Source of the DNA: Candidatus Aegiribacteria sp.
Lineage (GTDB): Bacteria > Fermentibacterota > Fermentibacteria > Fermentibacterales > Fermentibacteraceae
DNA: 5,419 nt
Assembly (NCBI GenBank): GCA_030634715.1
Contig: DAOWAG010000103.1
Coordinates: 1-5,419 of the forward strand
Direction of reading: 5' to 3'
The notes below the pieces were generated by a model. The model did no database searches. It had not been told where the DNA came from and worked only from the letters and a program-made list of their open reading frames with translations. Made by a program: the position numbers and the translations under genes. This document shows positions 1 to 5,419 of this stretch, piece by piece. The first letter of the stretch is position 1. Each line of letters begins with the position of its first letter.

Positions 1-1370
1 CAGAAAGTACATTTACCACATGACTCGTTCTGTGTGAAGTCCAGGAAGAACCGTGCAATTTCAACCATACAGGTTGTGTCGTCCATTACGACCATTCCGC
101 CTGATCCCATGATAGCCCCGGTAGCGGGTATTGATTCGAAATCAACTGGAGTACTCTTCATATTGGCTGGAATACAACCACCTGATGGTCCTCCCATCTG
201 TACTGCCTTGAACTCCCTGCCTTCCTTGATGCCGCCACCGATCCTGAAAACGAGATCATCTATCGTTGTTCCCATGGGAACCTCAGCAAGACCTCCATGA
301 ACGACTTTGCCGGCAAGAGCAAAAACCTTGGTACCAGGGCTTTTCTCTGTTCCAAAAGCGGCATATGCGTCTGCGCCGTTCATTATTATCCAGGAAATAC
401 TGGCATAGGTCTCCACGTTATTGTTATTGGTGGGTTTCTGCCAGAGACCTTTTTCTGCGGGAAAAGGCGGACGGATGCGGGGCATTCCACGTTCGCCCTC
501 GATTGAGGCGAACAGTGCTGTCTCTTCTCCGCACACAAACGCTCCAGCACCCTGCTTGATCTTAATATCAAAATCAAAGCCGGATCCCAGTATATCTTCC
601 CCGAGATAACCTTTTTCTCTGGCTTCTGACAGGGCTATTTCAAGACGGTGAATTGCAAGGGGATATTCCGCTCTGCAGTAGATATAGCCGAAGTTCGCGC
701 CGATGGCTCTGGCGCACACGATCATACCCTCAAGAACGGAGTGAGGATCTCCCTCCAGAACAGACCGATCCATAAATGCTCCGGGATCCCCCTCATCGGC
801 ATTACATACTACATATTTTCTATCAGCTTCATTTGAAGCGGCGAAGGACCATTTCAGGCCTGTGGGAAATCCAGCTCCTCCTCTTCCGCGAAGACCTGAG
901 TTCTTCACCTCCTGAATTATTTCCTCCGGAGACATCTTGAAAAGAACTTTGTCAAGGCTTTCGTACCCGCCTGATTGCATGTAATCGGAAATGGACTCAG
1001 GATTGATCGTGCCGCAATTCCGGAGGACTATTCTTTCCTGAAGGTCAAGAAAGTCAGCCTCAGAACCGGAAGTTGATCCGTCCCGCTCAATAATGTAAAC
1101 CAGGTTGTCGTCTTCTACTCTCTTATTATTCAGCACATGATCCTCAAAGATCTTTTCAGCGGATTCCGGGGTGACTCCTCCGTAGAAGGCTCTGCTCTCA
1201 CCATCCCTTATCTCCACCAGGGGTTCCCGATAGCACATTCCGATGCATCCGGATATTGTCAGTTCACAGACATCCGGATTCTCATCAGCAAGTTCCCCCA
1301 GTCTTTCAAATACAGCCCGTGCTCCAGCGGAAAGACCGCATGTACCCATACCTACTACAATTCTCTTCAT
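1..1370 (-). CDS. nuoF: NuoF-like FMN/NADH-binding subunit (HydB/HndC type) with N-terminal ferredoxin-like domain, 3' end cut by window
   Basis: The 456 visible residues are the diaphorase subunit that carries electrons between NADH, FMN and iron-sulfur clusters in bifurcating [FeFe]-hydrogenases, NAD-dependent formate dehydrogenases and complex I. Residues 1-95 form a thioredoxin-like [2Fe-2S] domain (GTCGLSAGAR at 9-18, SGCIGMC at 40-46), present in HydB/HndC but absent from ordinary NuoF. The core has GLRGRGGAGFPTGLKW at 159-174 (FMN), NADEGDPGAFMDR at 190-202 (NADH) and GAGAFVCGEETAL at 274-286. The window ends within ESCGKCTF (449-456), the start of the [4Fe-4S] site; the next two bases, TG, fit the expected third cysteine. 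In HydB-type proteins a C-terminal two-[4Fe-4S] ferredoxin domain would follow off the edge. The N-terminal domain and the NuoE-like partner point to a soluble NADH-linked hydrogenase or formate dehydrogenase; the catalytic gene is not visible. Confidence 0.93.
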   Translation of the reverse strand, partial: MKRIVVGMGTCGLSAGARAVFERLGELADENPDVCELTISGCIGMCYREPLVEIRDGESRAFYGGVTPESAEKIFEDHVLNNKRVEDDNLVYIIERDGSTSGSEADFLDLQERIVLRNCGTINPESISDYMQSGGYESLDKVLFKMSPEEIIQEVKNSGLRGRGGAGFPTGLKWSFAASNEADRKYVVCNADEGDPGAFMDRSVLEGDPHSVLEGMIVCARAIGANFGYIYCRAEYPLAIHRLEIALSEAREKGYLGEDILGSGFDFDIKIKQGAGAFVCGEETALFASIEGERGMPRIRPPFPAEKGLWQKPTNNNNVETYASISWIIMNGADAYAAFGTEKSPGTKVFALAGKVVHGGLAEVPMGTTIDDLVFRIGGGIKEGREFKAVQMGGPSGGCIPANMKSTPVDFESIPATGAIMGSGGMVVMDDTTCMVEIARFFLDFTQNESCGKCTF

Positions 1371-1377
1371 TTCAGCG

Positions 1378-1381
1378 CTCC
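1378..1381 (-). promoter_or_regulatory. Ribosome binding site of the nuoF-like gene
   Basis: The minus strand reads GGAG seven bases before the ATG at 1370. It supports this start, which begins a recognisable N-terminal ferredoxin-like domain 49 bases after the upstream stop. Confidence 0.6.
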
Positions 1382-1419
1382 AGACGTTTCTCTCAAATGA
1401 ATTCCGTCAATCGATATAT

Positions 1420-1935
1420 TTATTTGGCGCAGGATACATCCGCGATGAAATCGGCGCTTTCAGCAACCATCCGGATGTATCTACGAAGCAGTTTCCGCAG
1501 CGACGCAGGCGTCAGTCGACCGTAAGTCTCGTCATTGATCATTATAACAGGCGCAAGAGAACAGCAGCCGATGCAGGCTACCGTATTGAGGGTGAACATT
1601 CCATCTTCAGATGTATCACCCACCTCAATTCCCAGCTCATCTTCAATAGTCTCTATAATCATTTTCGCGCCGGATACATGACAGGCTGTACCTGCGCAGG
1701 CACGGACGACGTACTTACCCATTGGACGAAGCCGGAACTGGCTGTAGAAAGTGATAACACCGTAAATATCCGATTCCGGTATTCCGGTTACTCCGGAAAT
1801 GTAATTGATCGCACGTCTTGGTATGTAACCAAAGTGCTCCTGGGCAGACTGCAGAAGGGGTATCAGCTCTCCGGGAGCCCCGTTGTAACGCCATAACCTG
1901 TAACTGAATTTCTCCTTGCTGGTAGCCGTTGTCAT
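1420..1935 (-). CDS. nuoE: NuoE-like thioredoxin-fold [2Fe-2S] subunit (HydC/HndA type) of an NADH-linked hydrogenase or formate dehydrogenase
   Basis: The 171-residue length is typical for the 24-kDa subunit family of complex I and of multimeric [FeFe]-hydrogenases. An N-terminal helical region (about 10-65; LIPLLQSAQEHFGYIP, then GVITFYSQF) precedes a thioredoxin-like domain with the four cluster cysteines C80, C85, C121 and C125 (C-x4-C and C-x3-C, in CAGTACHVSG and ACIGCC). The cluster usually exchanges electrons with the FMN of the NuoF-like partner, encoded 49 bases downstream. The pair without other complex I genes in view fits the HydC-HydB or HndA-HndC order better than a full nuo operon, but the catalytic partner is out of view, so a formate dehydrogenase module remains possible. 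ATG at 1935 is preferred to the GTG one codon earlier on ribosome-site spacing. The C-terminus (about 155-171) extends past the conserved fold and ends with an extra cysteine. Confidence 0.92.
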   Translation of the reverse strand: MTTATSKEKFSYRLWRYNGAPGELIPLLQSAQEHFGYIPRRAINYISGVTGIPESDIYGVITFYSQFRLRPMGKYVVRACAGTACHVSGAKMIIETIEDELGIEVGDTSEDGMFTLNTVACIGCCSLAPVIMINDETYGRLTPASLRKLLRRYIRMVAESADFIADVSCAK

Positions 1936-1940
1936 CACTT

Positions 1941-1946
1941 CCTCTC
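1941..1946 (-). promoter_or_regulatory. Ribosome binding site of the nuoE-like gene
   Basis: The minus strand reads GAGAGG, five bases before ATG at 1935 but only two bases before the in-frame GTG at 1938. The spacing favours the ATG as the true start. Confidence 0.6.
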
Positions 1947-1947
1947 A

Positions 1948-1988
1948 AATCCGAATTCCGCTTTCGATCCATTAAACAGATTCGGATT
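1948..1988 (-). promoter_or_regulatory. Perfect 9-bp inverted repeat around the candidate -10 box (possible operator)
   Basis: AATCCGAAT at 1948-1956 and ATTCGGATT at 1980-1988 are exact reverse complements, 32 bp centre to centre (about three helical turns). One arm lies inside the -35/-10 spacer and the other just downstream of the predicted initiation point and next to the ribosome binding site. It could be a two-half-site operator or, in RNA that contains both arms, a 9-bp stem beside the Shine-Dalgarno. No T-run follows, so it is not a terminator. Its function is inferred. Confidence 0.45.
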
Positions 1989-2000
1989 AAAACAATTCAA
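1971..2000 (-). promoter_or_regulatory. Candidate sigma70-type promoter for the nuoE-nuoF-like operon
   Basis: On the minus strand TTGAAT (2000-1995) and TTTAAT (1976-1971) are separated by 18 bases, with four and five of six matches to the -35 and -10 consensus. Initiation would fall near 1964, about 30 bases before the nuoE-like start. The surrounding 108-base gap is AT-rich compared with the genes, and no terminator for the upstream regulator gene is visible. This is a plausible but unproven promoter. Confidence 0.4.
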
Positions 2001-2043
2001 ATTTCACTATCCTGGTGACAGATCTGGAAAAGCAGAGCGGTCA

Positions 2044-3030
2044 TCAGTCTTCAATAAGATTGATTACCTTTGCTTCACGGACTCTGAGAACACCATCAAT
2101 CTGACTCAGTTTCTCAATAATCCGGGGCGTTCTCCCGATGGCTCCATGGCTGGTGATCATGCCGACAAGTTTGGAACCGTCTTCGATAACATCACAGAAT
2201 ACGACTTCATCGATGAAGAACACTGTTGTAAATATCTGTTGAATCGCGTCAGGATCAATATCAACGATAACATAACTCATCGTTCCGGGCTGCCTTCTGG
2301 CTTCAACCTGAGCGTCACGCTTCACGGCCTTCTGGTATGTTTCGATGAATGAGTCTACATCTCTGTCGAGTTTTGGCCTTTCAACTTCAGACATGGATAG
2401 CACTTCAATGCCGTCCAGTGCCTTGACTCTAGAGAATACCTTTTGGATTTCATCTGTTGAAGAGGCTTGAAGGAGGAGTATGCTATCGAAATCCCCCCTT
2501 ACAGCATCGCAAGATTGAATACCATCCATCTTATACAGGATATCAAATATCTCCATGCTTCTATCGGTATCGGTAATCTTGATTGTAAGATAGGCACTAA
2601 CAGATTCACGCATACCTTCATCAATCGAAGATTCCTCTACATCGATTCCGGTTTTCCCTGGAGATAATTCTTCAAGGGCCTCTATCAGATCAGAAATTTC
2701 GAAAGGCTTATCCAGATAGCCTGTGTTATGCTCCGAAAGCGCGGTAACCATAAGCCTTTCATCTCCAAATCCTGTAATTACAAGAACGGGGAGATCGGGA
2801 TACTGGTTTTTAATAACTTTCAGGATCTTCAGACCATCGATATCCGGCATGAATATGTCTGTAACAAGATAATCGTAGGTTATACCTCTTTCACGAGCAC
2901 GGTTCAGCTCATGAATAGCGGAAATACCATCAGGACAGGCAACAGCAGTGTAATCTTCCTGGGTAAGACCAATCGTAAGATTACGTCGAATCTCAGCTTC
3001 ATCATCGATAATAAGTACGCGGCCTTTCAA
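2044..3030 (-). CDS. Response regulator: receiver domain plus two Lrp/AsnC-like (RAM/ACT-type) modules, no DNA-binding domain seen
   Basis: The protein has 328 residues. Residues 1-122 are a complete CheY-like receiver: acidic pair D9/D10, phosphoacceptor D58 in VTDIFMPDIDG, switch T86 and K108 followed by P109-F110. An acidic linker (about 123-145) leads to residues 146-216, whose pattern (YLTIKI, then a helix, MDGIQSCDAVRGDFDSILLLQ, another helix, and DGIEVLS) resembles the ligand-binding/oligomerisation domain of Lrp/AsnC proteins. A charged helical segment (217-250) joins a second module of similar shape at 252-326, ending DGVLRVREAKV. No helix-turn-helix, GGDEF, HD-GYP or AAA+ segment is visible. 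It probably signals by protein contact or by ligand-tuned oligomerisation. No cognate histidine kinase lies in the window. It stands between nfnAB and the NuoE/F-like genes in the same direction, suggesting a redox-related role. The receiver is certain; the C-terminal assignment is by pattern only. Confidence 0.85.
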   Translation of the reverse strand: MKGRVLIIDDEAEIRRNLTIGLTQEDYTAVACPDGISAIHELNRARERGITYDYLVTDIFMPDIDGLKILKVIKNQYPDLPVLVITGFGDERLMVTALSEHNTGYLDKPFEISDLIEALEELSPGKTGIDVEESSIDEGMRESVSAYLTIKITDTDRSMEIFDILYKMDGIQSCDAVRGDFDSILLLQASSTDEIQKVFSRVKALDGIEVLSMSEVERPKLDRDVDSFIETYQKAVKRDAQVEARRQPGTMSYVIVDIDPDAIQQIFTTVFFIDEVVFCDVIEDGSKLVGMITSHGAIGRTPRIIEKLSQIDGVLRVREAKVINLIED

Positions 3031-3036
3031 TGGATT

Positions 3037-3042
3037 CCTCCT
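3037..3042 (-). promoter_or_regulatory. Strong Shine-Dalgarno that decides the TTG start of the response regulator
   Basis: The minus strand reads AGGAGG six bases before TTG at 3030-3028. No in-frame ATG lies near: the first internal methionine is residue 61, well inside the receiver fold. The ideal spacing and the need for the first beta strand (residues 4-9) make TTG the start codon. Confidence 0.85.
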
Positions 3043-3062
3043 CTGTTAAGGCATGTTTGAAT

Positions 3063-3090
3063 GAATGGGGGAACGCTACGTCCCACATTC
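3063..3090 (-). other. Intergenic hairpin between nfnB and the response regulator
   Basis: Bases 3063-3072 and 3081-3090 form a 10-bp stem with one mismatch (3068/3085) around an 8-base loop. It lies 23 bases past the nfnB stop and about 20 bases upstream of the next ribosome binding site. No T-run follows on either strand, so it is not a classical intrinsic terminator. It could be a 3'-end stabiliser or processing site that sets nfnAB levels apart from the regulator, or a protein-binding dyad. The pairing is seen; the role is inference. Confidence 0.45.
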
Positions 3091-3101
3091 AGTAAAGTCA
3101 A
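3073..3101 (-). promoter_or_regulatory. Weak candidate promoter for the response regulator
   Basis: On the minus strand TTGACT (3101-3096) is five of six to a sigma70 -35 box. Seventeen bases later TAGCGT (3078-3073) keeps only the most conserved T, A and T of a -10 box. It overlaps the hairpin at 3063-3090. The -10 is poor, so readthrough from nfnAB is an equal or better explanation for expression of the regulator. Confidence 0.2.
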
Positions 3102-3113
3102 GAACATCACAGT

Positions 3114-4577
3114 TTACCGCACTTCGGCTCTGCACAGATCCATTGCTCTGTCCAGATCTACCCAGCGACCAGAACTCAGATAAAGATTCATCGCTCTTGC
3201 AGCACGGCGGCCATGTCCCATCGCGAGAATGACCGTCGCAGCCCCAAGCACAATATCACCACCGGCAAAAACACCGGGAACCGAGGTCTGGCCAGTTATC
3301 TCGTTGACAACAACTCCACCCCATCTGGTGACTTCCAGCTCCGGGAATGAAGCCGGTACAAGAGGATTTGGACTGTTACCGATAGCGACAATCAACACAT
3401 CGGTCTCTTCGATGAATTCTGACCCCTCAATGGGAACAGGTCTTCTCCTCCCTGAGGAGTCCGGTTCTCCAAGCTCCATCTTAATGAGGGAAGCTCCTGA
3501 AATCCATCCGGCTTCATTCCCGATAAGACCAACGGGATTCTGCAGGAGATGGAATTCGACTCCCTCTTCCCTTGCATGATGAATCTCTTCAAGCCTTGCG
3601 GGCATCTGTTCTTCTGCTCTGCGGTAAACGATAAGTGATCTTGCGGCGCCCATCCTCAGCGCGGTTCTGGCGCAGTCCATAGCTACGTTTCCGCCACCGA
3701 CAGTTATTACTTTCTTCCCTGTTACTATAGGCGTATCGGTTTCCGGAAAACTATAGGCTTTCATCAGATTGGCTCTTGTCAGATACTCATTTGCGGATAG
3801 AACACCCAGCAGGTTCTCTCCATCGACCCTCATGAATCGCGGAAGCCCTGCTCCGGTCCCGATGAACACAGCGTCATAATCCTCGATGAGCTGACTTACC
3901 GGTGCTGTCTTGCCGACAACAAAATTGTATCTGAAATTGACACCCAGTTTTTCGAGGTAGTCAATTTCCCCCTGGACAATAGCCTTTGGAAGCCTGAATT
4001 CGGGAATTCCGTAAACCAGCACTCCTCCACCTTTATGAAGGGCTTCAAACACTGTCACTTCATGTCCGAATCTTATCAGATCACCGGCAACGGTAAGACC
4101 GGCAGGTCCAGCCCCAATGATAGCAACCTTCCTGCCTGACGGTTTGACCTCAGGTGGAAGTTCGTACTCCCCCTGTTCTCGTTCCCAGTCCGCGATGAAC
4201 CGCTCAAGTTTGCCAATCATCACAGCTTTGCATGGATCCTTCTGTGCCTTTCCAATTGTACAGACCAGCTGGCACTGTTCCTCCTGAGGACAGACCCTTC
4301 CACAGACTGCGGGGAGCAGATTCCTCTCCTTCATCTTCCTGATCGCTCCGAGGAAATCCCCATCCTCTATCAATTGTATGAACCCCGGAATGTCAATTCC
4401 GACCGGGCATCCTTCAACACAGAATGCCGTTTTGCATTGCAGGCATCTCTTTGCTTCCAGCATAGCCATCTCCGGTGTATATCCAAGTGGAACCTCTTCC
4501 ACATTGGTGATCCGCTCGGAAGGATCCTGCTCTGGCATAAGGGTTGGCGGAATTTTGAGTCTTTCCTTCGCATTCAT
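3114..4577 (-). CDS. nfnB: NfnB, FAD/two-[4Fe-4S] large subunit of NADH-dependent ferredoxin:NADP+ oxidoreductase (GltD/GltA-like)
   Basis: This 487-residue protein is the bifurcating-flavin subunit that binds NADP(H) and ferredoxin-side iron-sulfur clusters. It belongs to the glutamate synthase small-subunit family and is often labelled NADPH-dependent glutamate synthase, GltA. An N-terminal cysteine-rich domain carries C45, C48, C53, C57 and C92, C96, C102, C106, with the CPQEEQC segment at 96-102; a Glu in this segment is a cluster ligand in characterised Nfn. A dinucleotide fold follows with GAGPAG at 155-160 (FAD), GIPEFRLPK at 190-198, a second fold with GGGNVAMDCAR at 294-304 and YRR at 318-320 (NADP(H)), and a C-terminal GVFAGGD FAD motif. 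An ATG at 4613 would add 12 residues. The ATG at 4577 is preferred because it forms an ATGA overlap with the nfnA stop, has GGAGG at 4588-4592, and starts the family-like KERLKIP segment. The adjacent nfnA argues for Nfn rather than a true glutamate synthase. Confidence 0.94.
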   Translation of the reverse strand: MNAKERLKIPPTLMPEQDPSERITNVEEVPLGYTPEMAMLEAKRCLQCKTAFCVEGCPVGIDIPGFIQLIEDGDFLGAIRKMKERNLLPAVCGRVCPQEEQCQLVCTIGKAQKDPCKAVMIGKLERFIADWEREQGEYELPPEVKPSGRKVAIIGAGPAGLTVAGDLIRFGHEVTVFEALHKGGGVLVYGIPEFRLPKAIVQGEIDYLEKLGVNFRYNFVVGKTAPVSQLIEDYDAVFIGTGAGLPRFMRVDGENLLGVLSANEYLTRANLMKAYSFPETDTPIVTGKKVITVGGGNVAMDCARTALRMGAARSLIVYRRAEEQMPARLEEIHHAREEGVEFHLLQNPVGLIGNEAGWISGASLIKMELGEPDSSGRRRPVPIEGSEFIEETDVLIVAIGNSPNPLVPASFPELEVTRWGGVVVNEITGQTSVPGVFAGGDIVLGAATVILAMGHGRRAARAMNLYLSSGRWVDLDRAMDLCRAEVR

Positions 4578-5419
4578 TCCCGATCCCCCTCCAATGCACC
4601 GGCGAGCCTGCACCCGGTCTTTGATGAATAATGGTCAAGCGACTGCTTCTCATGTGATGTATACATCGTCAAACGTTTCATCAATTCGTCGAAATCGACC
4701 TGATGTCCATCGAACTCAGGTCCGTCCACACAGGCAAATTTAGTCTCACCGCCCACAGTTACTCTGCAGCCTCCGCACATGCCGGTGCCATCTATCATGA
4801 TCGGATTAAGACTGACAACTGTCGGAATGCTGAATTCCTTCGTAAGAAGGCTTACGAATTTCATCATAATTGGCGGTCCCATCGCAACACATAGATCGAA
4901 TTTCTCACCTTGATCGACAAGTTCCTTTATAGCATCCGTTACCAGTCCTTTGCGCCCCTTTGTTCCATCATCTGTTGTGATCAGCACTTCGTCACTCACA
5001 TCCATCATTTCCTTCTCGAGAATCAGAAGGTTTGAGGATCTCGCGCCGAGTATGCTCATCACGCGGTTACCGATTTCCTTCATTGCTTTCGCGACAGGAT
5101 ATAATGGAGCGATCCCGATCCCTCCACCGACGCATAGTACAATCCCCACTTTCTCGATATGTGTGGGAACTCCAAGAGGACCGGTTATGTCAGGTATAAA
5201 GTCACCTGCGTCCATCTGCGCCATCTGTAGAGTAGTCTTACCGACTGACTGCACGATGAGAGTTATGCTGCCTTCATTCCTGTTCACATCCGCTATTGTA
5301 ATCGGGATTCGCTCTCCTTCATCGCTGATTCGCACTATCACGAATTGACCCGGCTCCCTGTACCTGGCCACATCGGGCGCATGGAACCGATAAAGATGAA
5401 TGTCAGGTCCAAGTTCCTC
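4574..5419 (-). CDS. nfnA: NfnA, FAD/[2Fe-2S] subunit of NADH-dependent ferredoxin:NADP+ oxidoreductase (5' end cut by window)
   Basis: This is the small subunit of the electron-bifurcating transhydrogenase NfnAB; the family is also annotated as sulfide dehydrogenase beta subunit or dihydroorotate dehydrogenase electron-transfer-like protein. It binds FAD, NAD(H) and one [2Fe-2S] cluster in the cytoplasm. 281 residues are visible. The frame stays open to the right edge, and family-like sequence (PDIHLYRFHAPDVARYREPG) precedes the GTG at 5371, so that GTG is not the start; only about ten N-terminal residues seem to be missing. Visible residues 37-44 (RIPITIAD) form the flavin-binding strand and 96-107 (CVGGGIGIAPLY) the nucleotide-binding loop. 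The C-terminal motif has D210, C215, C218 and C230 (D-x4-C-x2-C-x11-C), matching the Asp-plus-three-Cys ligation described for Thermotoga NfnA. Its TGA overlaps the nfnB ATG, indicating coupled translation. Identification is firm; the physiological direction is inferred. Confidence 0.93.
   Translation of the reverse strand, partial: EELGPDIHLYRFHAPDVARYREPGQFVIVRISDEGERIPITIADVNRNEGSITLIVQSVGKTTLQMAQMDAGDFIPDITGPLGVPTHIEKVGIVLCVGGGIGIAPLYPVAKAMKEIGNRVMSILGARSSNLLILEKEMMDVSDEVLITTDDGTKGRKGLVTDAIKELVDQGEKFDLCVAMGPPIMMKFVSLLTKEFSIPTVVSLNPIMIDGTGMCGGCRVTVGGETKFACVDGPEFDGHQVDFDELMKRLTMYTSHEKQSLDHYSSKTGCRLAGALEGDRE
4588..4592 (-). promoter_or_regulatory. Ribosome binding site of nfnB
   Basis: On the minus strand the sequence reads GGAGG (continuing GGG), ending about 7-10 bases before the ATG at 4577. 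It lies inside the 3' end of nfnA. It supports the 4577 start over the ATG at 4613 and fits reinitiation at the ATGA overlap. Confidence 0.6.

Noticed and set aside
1243..1896. 217-codon open frame on the plus strand
   Set aside because: It lies antisense to the NuoE-like gene and the start of the NuoF-like gene, whose products carry full family motifs. The plus-strand translation shows no recognisable domain.
1936..1938. GTG as the start of the NuoE-like gene
   Set aside because: Only two bases separate it from the GAGAGG ribosome site; the ATG one codon later has better spacing. The difference is a single residue.
1948..1988. Inverted repeat read as a rho-independent terminator of the regulator gene
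   Set aside because: The loop would be 23 bases and no T-run follows on either strand; an operator or leader hairpin fits better.
3114..4577. NADPH-dependent glutamate synthase (GltD/GltA) as the function of this gene
   Set aside because: The families are homologous and automated labels often say this, but the overlapping nfnA and the eight N-terminal cysteines fit NfnB, and no large glutamate synthase subunit is present.
4578..4613. Upstream ATG extending nfnB by 12 residues
   Set aside because: The extension is rich in Gly, Arg and Cys and unlike the family N-terminus. The ATG at 4577 overlaps the nfnA stop and has its own ribosome binding site.
5369..5371. GTG as the start of nfnA
   Set aside because: The frame continues upstream to the window edge with sequence typical of the flavoprotein N-terminus, so the gene is simply cut by the boundary.
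1..5419. CRISPR arrays, tRNA/rRNA genes, insertion sequences or direct repeats
   Set aside because: Nothing of this kind was seen; the window is filled by the five minus-strand genes with short gaps.

Overview
The window is a compact bacterial segment with all five genes on the minus strand, so it is read from right (5419) to left (1). It looks like a strictly anaerobic, fermentative or syntrophic bacterium. The genes encode the NfnAB flavin-based electron-bifurcating transhydrogenase and the NuoE/NuoF-like diaphorase pair found in multimeric [FeFe]-hydrogenases (HydABC/HndABCD) and in NAD-dependent formate dehydrogenases. Base composition is moderate and coding density is high. Nothing in the sequence fixes the phylum; an uncultured anaerobic lineage would fit as well as a cultured one.

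Layout in transcription order: (1) 5419-4574, nfnA, with its 5' end cut by the window edge; (2) 4577-3114, nfnB, overlapping nfnA by four bases (ATGA); (3) an 83-base gap holding a hairpin and a strong Shine-Dalgarno; (4) 3030-2044, an unusual response regulator starting at TTG, with a receiver domain followed by two apparent Lrp/AsnC-like (RAM/ACT-type) modules and no recognisable DNA-binding domain; (5) a 108-base gap with a plausible sigma70-type promoter bracketed by a perfect 9-bp inverted repeat; (6) 1935-1420, a NuoE-like thioredoxin-fold [2Fe-2S] subunit; (7) 1370-1, a NuoF-like FMN/NADH subunit with an N-terminal ferredoxin-like domain, cut at its 3' end inside the [4Fe-4S] motif.

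Functionally, both enzyme modules work on the NADH / NADPH / reduced ferredoxin pools. NfnAB couples NADH and reduced ferredoxin to NADP+ reduction. The NuoE/NuoF pair would pass NADH electrons to or from a partner such as HydA, expected beyond the left edge but not visible here. The regulator between the two modules is the least conventional part: it looks built to join phosphorylation with small-molecule sensing or oligomerisation, and it sits beside a promoter with an operator-like dyad. That it controls redox balance is inference.
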